49,967 bases of DNA. It comes from a virus. Shown here one piece after another: positions 36,401 through 44,300 of this stretch. The translations under genes and the position numbers were made by a program. The stretch's first letter is position 1, and each line of letters starts with the position of its first letter. The notes under the pieces are model-generated. The model saw only the letters and a program-made list of their open reading frames with translations. It was not told the origin of the DNA and did no database searches. The stretch lies in the IMG/VR virus record IMGVR_UViG_3300028045_000025, positions 1 through 49,967 of that record; one strand, 5' to 3'.

Positions 36401-39400
36401 CTACAGAAAATGCTAAGCTGGGTAAAACTATTTCTTTCAAAGAAGCTTTATCATCAGCAGTTGGAGTAACAAGTTCATCTATCAAAAATGAAGTTAATGC
36501 AAGTTTAGAAAATACTTTCTCAGATTTTATGGGTGTTCTCACATCTCTAAAAGTTACAGATAATTTATCTACACAAGTATTGAAAGGATTGAATATTGCT
36601 AATGGGGTTTCAAGAACCACAGTTGATTTATCTATGCTGAAGTTAAATCTTACAACTGACAGCACATATAATTTAAAACAAATATTCTTTAATAACTATA
36701 TTAATGCAAAGGCATTAAATGATTTACTACTAGGTGATCAAGCCATAACTCTAAAAAGTATGGTTGATAAAGTTAAAAGAGCTAAGTTGCAAAATGCTGC
36801 ATACTATAGTGCTATGAGTCAGATTACTGATCCAAGTAAAGGCATTACACATGCTAGTACTAATTTTGATTTATATCCTTTCCAGGATCCAACAGCTAAA
36901 TCTGATTTTACTGGAAATAATATTGATCTAGCTGATGCACAAGTTTATATTACTACAAAAGGTATACGTTATTCAACATTTGCATTTGGTAGATTAAGTC
37001 CAGCAATGGCAAGTATGTTAGATGATATTGATATAGGTGCACCTATTAGTGCAGATAGAGCATGGGGATCACAAGAAAATTCTATTAATTTATCTAAACA
37101 ACAAGATTTTATAAACTCTAAGAAGTTTGTATACATGGATGGTAAGACTGCATTAAAAATGTCAGTTACTGTTTTAACAAAAGAATATACATCTAAATAT
37201 AATACAGACACCGGCATATGGGAAGCTAAGCCAAACATGCAACAGCTTCATTACTTGCGTGAGCAAATGGAAGCCAATGAAGAAGTTAATCAAAACTTTG
37301 CTATGGCAGCGCCTGTTTCAGCTATAAAGATGTTGAAGCAAGGGGTTAATTCACTTGTATCAGGGGAATTTGATACAACTGAAGACTTAGCTTCAATTAA
37401 TTTAGATACTGCATACCTTGGTCTCCAGGTTATAAACCCTTCTAATAAAGTTATAGTAACTGATATGAATCAGATAAAGGAGCTTATAACTTCTGAACAA
37501 GATGATAGTACTCCAGTATCTATAGAAGGAAGCCCGGAACTAAACAACATAGGTAAGGTAAGAGAAGCATACAATGATGCAGTTAGTAATAGAGTAACTT
37601 TAAAATATAAAAATAAAAGAAACCTAGTATTTAGTTTTGATACAGCACTTGATGAGTTTGAACTATCAAAAGAAAAAGGTGCTATAACACCTAACCTTGC
37701 AGCATTTTTATTAGAAGCGCAAAAAGGCTTAATGTCAGCAGGAGCATCTTCAAACTTACTTGAGTTTTTTGCTGTTGAAGGTGGTGTTCAAAAGTATAAT
37801 TTAAACAGCCCAATTACTGCTAAAAAGTTTGAACAGCTTTTCTTAACATACTTTAGTAAGGGTACATTAAAAGAAAAAGTACCGGGTACTTCAGTTGCAT
37901 TGTTATCTTCATTTGGTCATAAGGTCTACAGACGTGTATATGAAATGAAAAATGGTATGCCTAGTAGATCTGAAATTGTAAGAGAAAGTGCTTACAATGG
38001 AGAAAGCCTAGAAAATATAAATGATCTTGTTGATGGTAAACATGGTGGTGTTCTTGTTCTTGATGTTCTAAGAACAGGTGTTATGGAGTACAAAAACAAT
38101 GATGTTGTAAATGGAGAGCCTACAGGTGTAAGATATAGCGAAACTATTATGCCTGCTATGGATAGAAATATAATGGAGTTAATTCAAGAAAATCCAGATG
38201 CTGCAATACCAGAAGTGATAGCTAAAATGTTTGGTGTACGTATACCTACACAGGATAAACACTCTGCAGTAAACATAAGAATTGTTGATTTTATGCCTGT
38301 GTATTACGGTTCAACTGCAATATTTCCTAAAGAACTTGTAGAAATATCAGGAGCGGATTTTGATATTGATAAAGTATATGCGTTAGCAAAAGAATACTAC
38401 TTAGATAGTAATAAAAACTTTAAGGCTTATGGTTCTGGCAACTCTTATTTTGAGTATGTAAAGTACATGAACTTAAAAGCATCTGAACCTAATAATATCT
38501 TTAGCACGGCATCTTCTTTATACAAGGATGAAACACTTGCAATAAGAAGAGATAACGCACTAAGTGCTGCAGAACAGACTAGGGTTACTGATGATCAAGG
38601 TGTAAATAAAATTACAGAAGAAGCTCTTAGAGCAATGTTGATATTAGGTCTGCCCGTTACTAAAGCACAATTTAAATCATACTCTGAAAAACATGGATCT
38701 CCAAATGAAGGAGTACTAAATAATGATATATTAGATTACAGATACACACTAGCAGGTAATACAGGTGTAACAGGTGAAACACTAAAAGCTATTGATCAAG
38801 ATTCTGGTCAAGGTAAATCAGACTTGCCTATAGCCTATCAAGCAGCTGATTTAAAAATGCTAGAAGTTTTATTTGATGAGCTTTCTGAAATTGAGGGTAT
38901 AGAATTATTTGCAAGCAGAAAAGATTCTGATATTGATGTTGATACACTTCATGGAATGATAAAATCTTTTGAAGCAAATAAAGGTGCAGCTATTGGTGCA
39001 ATTGTAAAACCTAACCTGGCTTTAAGTCTATTACGTGAGTATAAAATTAAACTAGATAGACCTATAAAATTTGATGGTAAAACATATAATGGCTTTACTA
39101 AAGACAAAATAAATGGTGAAAGAATACAAGATATTATTTCTACTTTAGTTACAATGGAGACTGATAATGCTAAAGAGCGTTTGATAGCTAAATTTGGACT
39201 TAACATTCATGCCGTTGGTTTAGTTGGTAATATGGTTTCTTTAGGTATTCCATTGAGAACTTCAATCTTATTAGTAAACTCTGCTGAAATAAGAGACTTA
39301 TATGATCAGGCTTTAAATAAGAGTGATCAGTATGATGCAAGTTTAGATACGCTTTTATCAATGCGTATAAATGCAGTAGCAGCATTAGCTGCTAAACAAA

Positions 39401-41322
39401 AAGATAAGAGTGGTGGTAAACTTCCGTTTGTAAAATTATCAGATAAATTTTTAGAGTCAGCTGTAGATAGTACAGAAGACTTAACATCTAATGAAAGACT
39501 TCAAATATTATTTTTATTTGATAGACTTAATAGTGTTAAAAAGTTTACAAACAAGATAAACAAAGTTACAAGTCTTACACAGGGTCTTCCTAAGTCTATA
39601 CCAGAGATGAAAGATTCTATTGAAGATATTCTTTCTTTATTTGATAAAGATGCTCCTATGGATATTAGACCAATCTATGGTAACAGCAGCAAAACTTGGC
39701 AGAGCACTTATTTAAAAATATTTGGTCAAATACATAATGATCTTTTACCTAACACTATTTTAACCATGAGTCAGGACTTTAATGATATATTAAATCCTAC
39801 TTATAAGCAAATGAATACTGATGGAAGAGGGTTTGATAATGAAGCAAAAAATAAAATTGAGCAAGATTTATTATCTTATTTAACAATTAAGTCATATCAA
39901 CATCTTCTTAATAATAGTTCTGGCAATTCTTCTGTAGAGAATTCATTACTTTATCCTGGAGTTGTAGGCACAACAGATTTATCTTTAGTTAAAAGAATAG
40001 AAGACCTACGTGCAGACAGGGCTAAGAAAGGTGAGGAATATAATTACTTCCTTGACAGTTTTGTAGGTACACAATATGCCGGGGCAGAAGGCAATAACTC
40101 AGGGTTAAATTTAGTAAAAGCAGATACCTGGAGAAGGCTTAATGCAGCAAACAAAATTGATCTTCAAACATCATTTGCAAAACTATATGGTTCTATTGAG
40201 ACAAGAGAAATAGCTGAAGACATTCTGCATTATATGATGGTTAAAGATGGATTGCAACTTAAGTATGGAAGTCTTATGAGTGCAATGAGTCCTTTTATTA
40301 TGGACAAGTATCTTAAAAATGTTGGTGCAGTAGAAAGTGCTCTTAAGGGTCAAGTAGAGTTTGAACAAGTTTTTGGTGTATCTAAACAAGATGTAATGAA
40401 AGAGTTTAAGTATGGATACTTACAATCTAATATTGTAGGACCATATCTTTTAACTTATGATGCTAGCAAACTTGTTGCTGGGGAAACTTTTGATTTTATC
40501 AATAGACCTCACAAGATGGAAATTAGTTCAGAAGGTTTTGATCACGTAAATGCAAAAGAATTTATAAGAGTTAAAGTAGATAAAGGACGAGGAGAAGAGT
40601 ATATATTGCTCAGAGCACTTGCCAAAGAAGATTCTAATGAAAATATAACTGTATACTCTGAGGTTTCATCAATGGGTTCTAATCAGCAGTTTGGTGGTGG
40701 CTTTGTAGGTGGACCTAGACTTACATATAATCAAGTAAGAAACGTAGGTAGAGGAACAACACAAAATAGTTTACCTCAAGATAGAGCTGCACAAACAACA
40801 CAACAAACACAACAAACTAGTGAGGTTGAGTATCCTGTTGATACTAACCCTGCAGCTATACAAGATGTAAATGAAGTATTAAATTCTGAATCAGCAATAG
40901 TTAGTCAAACTACGGATTCTGTAACAGTTCAAGCTGATGTAGATGCGGCAGAAACAAACATATCTGACATGGCAAAAATAATGGCTGAGTTGTCTAAGAA
41001 CTCAGATAGTCTTATATTTGATGAGACAGGAAATGCTATTATAGAAGATACGGATCAGAGCATTCCAGAAGCTACAGAAGTTGAACAACAACAACAAGAG
41101 CAACTAGAAATGGATCTTTTTGCTTCAGAAGAAATTTCAGAAGCTTCAAGTCTATCAGAATGGTGGGATGCAAATGTTGAAGGTAATAGTGAAGCTTTGA
41201 AAAAGCTATCTGCAGAAAATATAAAAAGCCTTGATGATGCAATATCAACATACGGTGATTTATTTTCACAGACAAAAGAAGGAGAACAAGAAATAATTGA
41301 GAGACTTAAATGTCTTATATAA
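27499..41322 (+). CDS. Giant virion RNA polymerase polyprotein with zincin domain (4607 aa)
   Basis: The catalytic core is seen at V-R3581-I-P-T-Q3585 and S-G-A-D3620-F-D3622-I-D3624-K. This parallels the R-x-P-T ... A-D-F-D-G-D block of cellular beta' subunits, where the three Asp hold Mg. A following region (about 3840-3920) contains T-D-N-A-K-E and Gly/Ala helices like those in other crAss-like polymerases. K3454-G-T-L-K-E-K-V-P-G-T-S is a candidate for the beta-like barrel lysines. Residues 1-600 contain Gly/Ala hydrophobic stretches (221-272, 419-446, 498-545, 564-596) that could form a membrane channel. H2134-E-A-F-H2138 with E2197/E2198 in F-A-E-E-Y-M-A-D-E is a zincin protease signature. 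The C-terminal 200 residues are Gln/Glu-rich. The polymerase is probably injected with DNA and transcribes early genes; self-processing by the zincin is inference. The gene is intact at 13.8 kb. Confidence 0.88.
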   Translation: MENESNKPLAQEIKNQERPAPSIIPEGQFRFEPIAEMFDSPEENFNDYLLSSDLAADDVSGVNEYKAEIDKYGIGAMASLGVAVPSFASDTYNPRSQDQPADNDFSLIQKALTLEKKPISETRMAPIFSGMRQGQFERYYNHPEFDKLGFSPYSNMENYYNANSTIWDDMTRMRGQWMSLAGTGLNSVYGSLFSGGDYLAPDFEAATEFEDTMGISSSTRGGGLAFFNNLAANSAYTFGILSSIAIEEIILAGASGLSGGALAAPAAVKTASNVGKAGKALYSFTKLFDRTRKILQKAKELETARDFYNAATTGGKMALNTLGKGFTPNTLKAFQNMKTAQNAGQNMTNLAKMGTGFGGFYRDLRAVNLAMAESKLESGMAYNKVMRQGLTDANNFSGGQGITDGRDVSNAANQAAFKTMLGNAPLIYASNWFVIGNAMGGFQRGIQRTIGSTFQKGISKNIVNTAGKKVINGAGEVIKSPFKYIGGGFKNTMAKVKAGGFKGIVGSGGIAMLDYFAANVAEGIQEIGQEAISAATVGYYTEILNNPAQGGEALKNQMILSAMGDQFSAQGAGTFLSGFLMGGLVSGPQKLFFQGVPSIYNYGLQEAGIGLASKSQKEAYAEYKTNRENMINKVVESYNKSWDSQAIDPSSLFDINRLNFMVQKEAAENMKSALDIFNFVDNADRSKFQQYYTMFAGNGSQYFKDQLQGFLELTDEELSQAFPGVSNKDKKDGKLRGRINDMLVGIDKMEQSYNENKDKFKNPYNKNKFNPKTQQRQYIAELLNEEAYEHVRYLYMFTNDGFNRALERADSIYSKLQSDPLFDKMSANDITNLLDEKSIQVEIDMLQLEILATGEDKTQGIGETNKTKKEKIKRLKAIQKIINDPQNRFKNGTFKRNKLLKGKLRTEFRNYVRFMASAAGTFADESKIDAALEQIVDYGALKGRARVYDKAIQFMQNPEKFAEIQERAYEVNKEIYGQRAKITEAMVKQYVDIVEANELVNQLGKMGVYAATSETQMFLQTGNAAFLQTFYDDNGRVQPEMHTVLYEQIQQRLSIYNQTRAEQLKEENPQTQEEIDVEQSEEARSAIDILLEKAGIDVKIDVSINSPLLVKVLKRSYNKYRAQQARLGLPVLDSTEWISTAEAINIRNVVNAVKKVWASGEPQVGVEGVLEYVKPLETDVIKNDTGFEEFLQDPEVLINNPVITSILNQSGVEMSDIVESKDVTLEEGQALEDTPQRVFYKEGVTADIYKISVVDNQTGEIVEMYKLLDKKGNELPSDVLEFVDKNFKSVQGVFLAGQGKTAKQALDALNTNLVDSNTPFSFDGVDNLTYGQVVYKDGVKYIVVQDPRFSKKFGANQKLKIIKESDNVGPFSDRKFLFVPQGEFKGRFTLEETTFELIPDSVTKIQIQDLTTLYPHVNYTEGSTESDNVNAKERYNAILSMLTAEEIEGLQLVVTLDSQGGTNTGSYAVKNRAGKVYKEGNPLIDRLRSKYIVGIKIASPELAASINEKLKEMGIEPSNSPEGVFAYLNNESFLIRDQRTGSPIDPRSMTKEQASNVILAQKNLNAEQKQQALERVHNAFALNALVVQTFDNLNIDEEVTYIMANSKDLPFGLNLTPGGGRVAYAKSRERVYPLPMDALQYNTADQEGNLFVFDLKYDKETGKRSYDFTTNLKGKERDALEDAIEKQLKKQKQWDNLLDAGMGTDRYLAMVRLPNGTFAKVNLKPVEYKQEELEELYVDVVEAAKRIGAMTNGEKSIEEAVKYNNELLSRLFLSSYSGNLIELNVGPDGSIFISLDNKNSKTSLNVGFDLAKINSKDNAKQVIEDLVDEYNSNQEVDGLNAKLKPKNFRKSFATGVSPQEIYDNSTTEVLPEVVEGQTVEVSADSDAIQMSRDIAFIPNTDKSNELERESALGRDKPTAAEAEDSVSDMEESEFEEMIDENNFGDYQKNIDHVVNAILRGIELSSREKQLMKNDVFRQSVTFQVTVQGGPGSLAVEKNDKTTKLDAIKAELESLREKLEEGLTTKKAKIKAIKSSKEYQDLLAKRKKMERGANKLVQASSETERIDDYNEFIDWANDNLPDTITIEDLVTLADNGISKGYERVGSFVLNLDRIANGVDVNGIIYTSPLSPYKYHEAFHSIFRTVLTQEQINRYRSIAKSEVKAKYGSKYKIELERFRNSAQQYKDMSEIELENEFAEEYMADEFEAFKKNPRSTKTNTEIKSFFTKLIEWIKGVFSKYSSTELLTLYENIDAGKFKNASTQSNEFTTLEDSLGGSVTVANALVRYSTASKVVAEGEPAGQLYVDSDVIDPLIRSMAGMFINRVNDLSLTKKSYNPTEVYNDLEVDFMIMLDPNSEANKGFTGAKKGYLEQLDDAFTNYPEDIKKEVFNLINVISDMDQADQLKIENVEETSGIRSTSDFNKDAAEIGGFNSLSYKVRSYIATTTMVGVDFFGKEELTEGEPLIVPVKFLEAYTALLKSVSNESNPAVMLKRMYSYSRLNPQGKAVVDKLFNDTGITIEGLTSSEPFKDVTDGSLLISILKGFENYKVDYLFNERDSNGNLLVYTASERDDINAQLDEWSQAYITKRKLALADPNRVKSLLRLTKDMKEVMQSYPEETSLVYQMSRGFSERMFDLIGIRLSPNYIAYSIASAKTNKDLENSPELLALKDAYSQEPITNELLDQLYEGLSRNGDIFSTKEGGMASRLTKLSLANAVMDETIGSSTFINPNGDIVYAHQLPTFHLKTMAALNNQAKIDELLNNPFLSNNYLLNSEAFLNLSRENRLKVIRVAGSKLKEQITNADNDQVSEALLNESISQNKATQSFGEFTPQEFAISLINNYMSNFNRRTGKVETVVGKDGQEIATSPVFLRVMEAANTGDLASLPIIKAVTDKNGNIVLTEEAIGTFINSIEAEFNRISAELLAFETEPGNIEGFNNEKSDRADNGRAFKFTNNGLLLTEETKKELIRVATENAKLGKTISFKEALSSAVGVTSSSIKNEVNASLENTFSDFMGVLTSLKVTDNLSTQVLKGLNIANGVSRTTVDLSMLKLNLTTDSTYNLKQIFFNNYINAKALNDLLLGDQAITLKSMVDKVKRAKLQNAAYYSAMSQITDPSKGITHASTNFDLYPFQDPTAKSDFTGNNIDLADAQVYITTKGIRYSTFAFGRLSPAMASMLDDIDIGAPISADRAWGSQENSINLSKQQDFINSKKFVYMDGKTALKMSVTVLTKEYTSKYNTDTGIWEAKPNMQQLHYLREQMEANEEVNQNFAMAAPVSAIKMLKQGVNSLVSGEFDTTEDLASINLDTAYLGLQVINPSNKVIVTDMNQIKELITSEQDDSTPVSIEGSPELNNIGKVREAYNDAVSNRVTLKYKNKRNLVFSFDTALDEFELSKEKGAITPNLAAFLLEAQKGLMSAGASSNLLEFFAVEGGVQKYNLNSPITAKKFEQLFLTYFSKGTLKEKVPGTSVALLSSFGHKVYRRVYEMKNGMPSRSEIVRESAYNGESLENINDLVDGKHGGVLVLDVLRTGVMEYKNNDVVNGEPTGVRYSETIMPAMDRNIMELIQENPDAAIPEVIAKMFGVRIPTQDKHSAVNIRIVDFMPVYYGSTAIFPKELVEISGADFDIDKVYALAKEYYLDSNKNFKAYGSGNSYFEYVKYMNLKASEPNNIFSTASSLYKDETLAIRRDNALSAAEQTRVTDDQGVNKITEEALRAMLILGLPVTKAQFKSYSEKHGSPNEGVLNNDILDYRYTLAGNTGVTGETLKAIDQDSGQGKSDLPIAYQAADLKMLEVLFDELSEIEGIELFASRKDSDIDVDTLHGMIKSFEANKGAAIGAIVKPNLALSLLREYKIKLDRPIKFDGKTYNGFTKDKINGERIQDIISTLVTMETDNAKERLIAKFGLNIHAVGLVGNMVSLGIPLRTSILLVNSAEIRDLYDQALNKSDQYDASLDTLLSMRINAVAALAAKQKDKSGGKLPFVKLSDKFLESAVDSTEDLTSNERLQILFLFDRLNSVKKFTNKINKVTSLTQGLPKSIPEMKDSIEDILSLFDKDAPMDIRPIYGNSSKTWQSTYLKIFGQIHNDLLPNTILTMSQDFNDILNPTYKQMNTDGRGFDNEAKNKIEQDLLSYLTIKSYQHLLNNSSGNSSVENSLLYPGVVGTTDLSLVKRIEDLRADRAKKGEEYNYFLDSFVGTQYAGAEGNNSGLNLVKADTWRRLNAANKIDLQTSFAKLYGSIETREIAEDILHYMMVKDGLQLKYGSLMSAMSPFIMDKYLKNVGAVESALKGQVEFEQVFGVSKQDVMKEFKYGYLQSNIVGPYLLTYDASKLVAGETFDFINRPHKMEISSEGFDHVNAKEFIRVKVDKGRGEEYILLRALAKEDSNENITVYSEVSSMGSNQQFGGGFVGGPRLTYNQVRNVGRGTTQNSLPQDRAAQTTQQTQQTSEVEYPVDTNPAAIQDVNEVLNSESAIVSQTTDSVTVQADVDAAETNISDMAKIMAELSKNSDSLIFDETGNAIIEDTDQSIPEATEVEQQQQEQLEMDLFASEEISEASSLSEWWDANVEGNSEALKKLSAENIKSLDDAISTYGDLFSQTKEGEQEIIERLKCLI

Positions 41323-41337
41323 TTAAAGAATAATCAA

Positions 41338-44300
41338 ATGGCTAAATGTTACAATAGAAATGATCCAGGATACCAAGCACTAAAAGATGAGTTTGGAACT
41401 AATATCAGAACATCTAAGATTATTAATGATTGGCAACGTGTCAATGGTTCTGACATGTTTCCTAGTGTTGTCCAAGCCCAAACAATGGTTAAGGATCAAA
41501 ACATTGCATTTTCATTAAAGACTCAAGCTTTTGGTGAAAGTGTTCTTGACAATTTAAGAAGAGAAAGAATAGGTAAGAATTTTGCAGGTCAGTTTTTAAT
41601 TAATAACTCTAATCCTAATACTCAATTATATGATGAAGCCTTTTTAGAAAGTAACCTAAAAAGATTTTACAGATACCTAGATATTAATAATATACCAAGA
41701 GAATCATTTACGGTAACAAGAACTCCAAAGAGTTATAAGATTGAACCAAACAATGATATGTTTTCTGCCAGAGATATACTAGAAAAATCAAGGTCATGGG
41801 ATACCAATAGATCAAGGGCGGTTGTTATGCATCTTAAGAGGATGTTTCCACAGGTACAAGTAAAAATGGTATCTGTTGCACAAGCAAGAGTAATGTATGA
41901 GTCATTACCAAAAACTAAAACAAATAATGTTAAATTCAATGAAGTAAATTCTTTTTATATGGATGGTGTAGCTTATCTAATAAAAGGTAGAGTTACAGAT
42001 GAAATAGCTATTGAAGAAATGTTGCATCCTTTTATAGATGCAATAAAGATGGAGAATGAAGAATTATTTAACTCACTTCTTGAGGAAGCAGTAAATAATT
42101 TTCCTGAACTATCACAACAAATTGAAGATGCTTACAACGCCAGTACAAGAAATTTCAGTGATACTGAAAGAGATCTTGAACTTGTAACGCAAGCATTATC
42201 AAGACACTTCAAAAAAGAATATGAGACAACACCAACAAAAGGATTTTTAGCAAAAGTTAAAGAAGTCCTTGAATGGTTTAAAGCTGTAATTGAAAACCTT
42301 AATAAATATATTACAGGCAGAGAGCTTCCTGTATCTGCTATTAAACCAGGTACAAATCTGAGCGATATAGCTAAACTGCTTAACACAGAAGGAATACAGT
42401 TTAAGTTAGAGAAAAGAGTAGATGGTAAATTGAGGTATGCTCTATCACCACAAAAAGAAATACAAATAAAAGATGCTTTAGAAAGGGCTAATGATACACA
42501 GAAGCCAATCATAATGCAATTATTTAATGTAGCACAGAGTGAAAATTCAGGCCTTGTTGATTCTCTGTCAGCATCAGTAAAAGATGCAGCAGCTGGAGAT
42601 TCAATTGTAACGCTTAATAAAGAAGATCATACCTACATAAACTCTAATGATGCTGATAAAGTATACACATCAGTAACTACAGCTATAAAAGGAAAGCTAT
42701 CACCGGACAAACAGGTGGCTCATAAGATTAATTTAGATATTGGTAACGAAGTAGATACATTACTAGACGGTGTTATTGCTAATCTTTCTTTTGAAGATGC
42801 ATATGCTGCATTAGAAACAAACATCATATCTAAAGATAAGGCTAAGGAAACTTTTGATACCCTTGGTAGTATTATGGATAGTTTAAAAATGAAAGGTGCT
42901 ATTGTATTATCTCAAGTTGTTTTATTTGATGAAGCATCTAAAATGGCTGGTACTGCAGATGTATTTATTATAGATCAAAATGGTAAGGTAAATATCATGG
43001 ATCTAAAAACTACAAAAAATGAACTAAGTAAAACAGTTCCTCTTAATGATAAAAAGGGAAAGCGTGTAGGAAATCAGTACAAGGAAAGATTTTATACTTT
43101 AGAGAATGACTCTTTTCTAAGGCAGCAAGGTTTAGCAACTCAATTATCAACAGAGCAGCAACACAATCTACAAGTAAATGTATATAGAAGAATGGCTGAG
43201 AATATGGGATATGAAGTATCCTATGATGAATGGGCTACATCTACAATACATTTTAAGGTTGGGATAGAAGGTACTGGTTCTGATCAAGTATTTGATGGTT
43301 CAGTAGATTTTGATAGATGGGTTCCTCATCCTATAAGCCAAAACTTAAATTTAGTAAATGCACTTGTCCCACAAGCAATAAGCTCTTACCAAAAAAGTAA
43401 AATAGAACAAGAGCAAGAAGGCTCATATAATAAAATATGGAATGGTAAGGATCAGAATGATGAGACAACTGAAGAAGATAAAAAAGCAGCAGAAAACTAT
43501 GATGAATACAATGCTGCAGCTGGCTTATTAGACACATATCAAAAAGCACTAATTGAAAAAAGAGATATGATTCCTTTGTTGACTTCTAATATATATATGG
43601 AATCAACAAAAGAAAATGAGATTGATCAAATATCCAAGACAATAGCATACATAAATTTAGCTATGGCGGGTAATGTTAAAGGTCAATCAAAGGCATTGTC
43701 TGAGGTATTACAAGATGCATTATCACAAATAAAAGAGTTCAGGGCTTATGTTGAGAATCCAAAAAATGTAAACAAGCCAGAGTATGTTTCTTATGTTTTA
43801 AATTTTGATAAGTATATGAAAACGTTTGAAGGGCTTTTTATACTTAAAGATTTAAAAGGGCTAAATAGGACTCAAAATAATTTAATACTCTCATTACAAA
43901 CACAACTTAATTTACTTAGTGGTGCTGGAACTGATACAGGAGGAATAGTAGGTACTGCACTGAAAGACTATGTAAAAGAAATGGTTAGGTTAAAATCAAA
44001 CAATGATTATGGTGGTAAAGATAGTTTGTTTACTGAGAAAGACTTAGAGCTTTTATTGGAAAAAGTTCCAGATATAAGTGACACTGAATACCAAACGAAG
44101 GATCTGGCAACATCTCCGGATGTTTTGTTAGCTACAATGGATAAGATAAGAAAAGCTCAGAACCAAAAGCTATTAGATCTAGTTGCTCAAAGAGAATCAA
44201 TGATTAGAGCTGCAGGTCAAAAGCTTGTAAAATTATCTCCAGAGTTAAAACTTGATGAGCTTTATAAGTTTATGCTAGAGTATGATTCTGATGGTGTATT

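Noticed and set aside
36072-36665. Longest antisense frame (197 aa) inside the polymerase gene
   Set aside because: Hydrophobic composition mirrors the Lys/Asn/Glu-rich sense strand, with no leader or neighbours on that strand.
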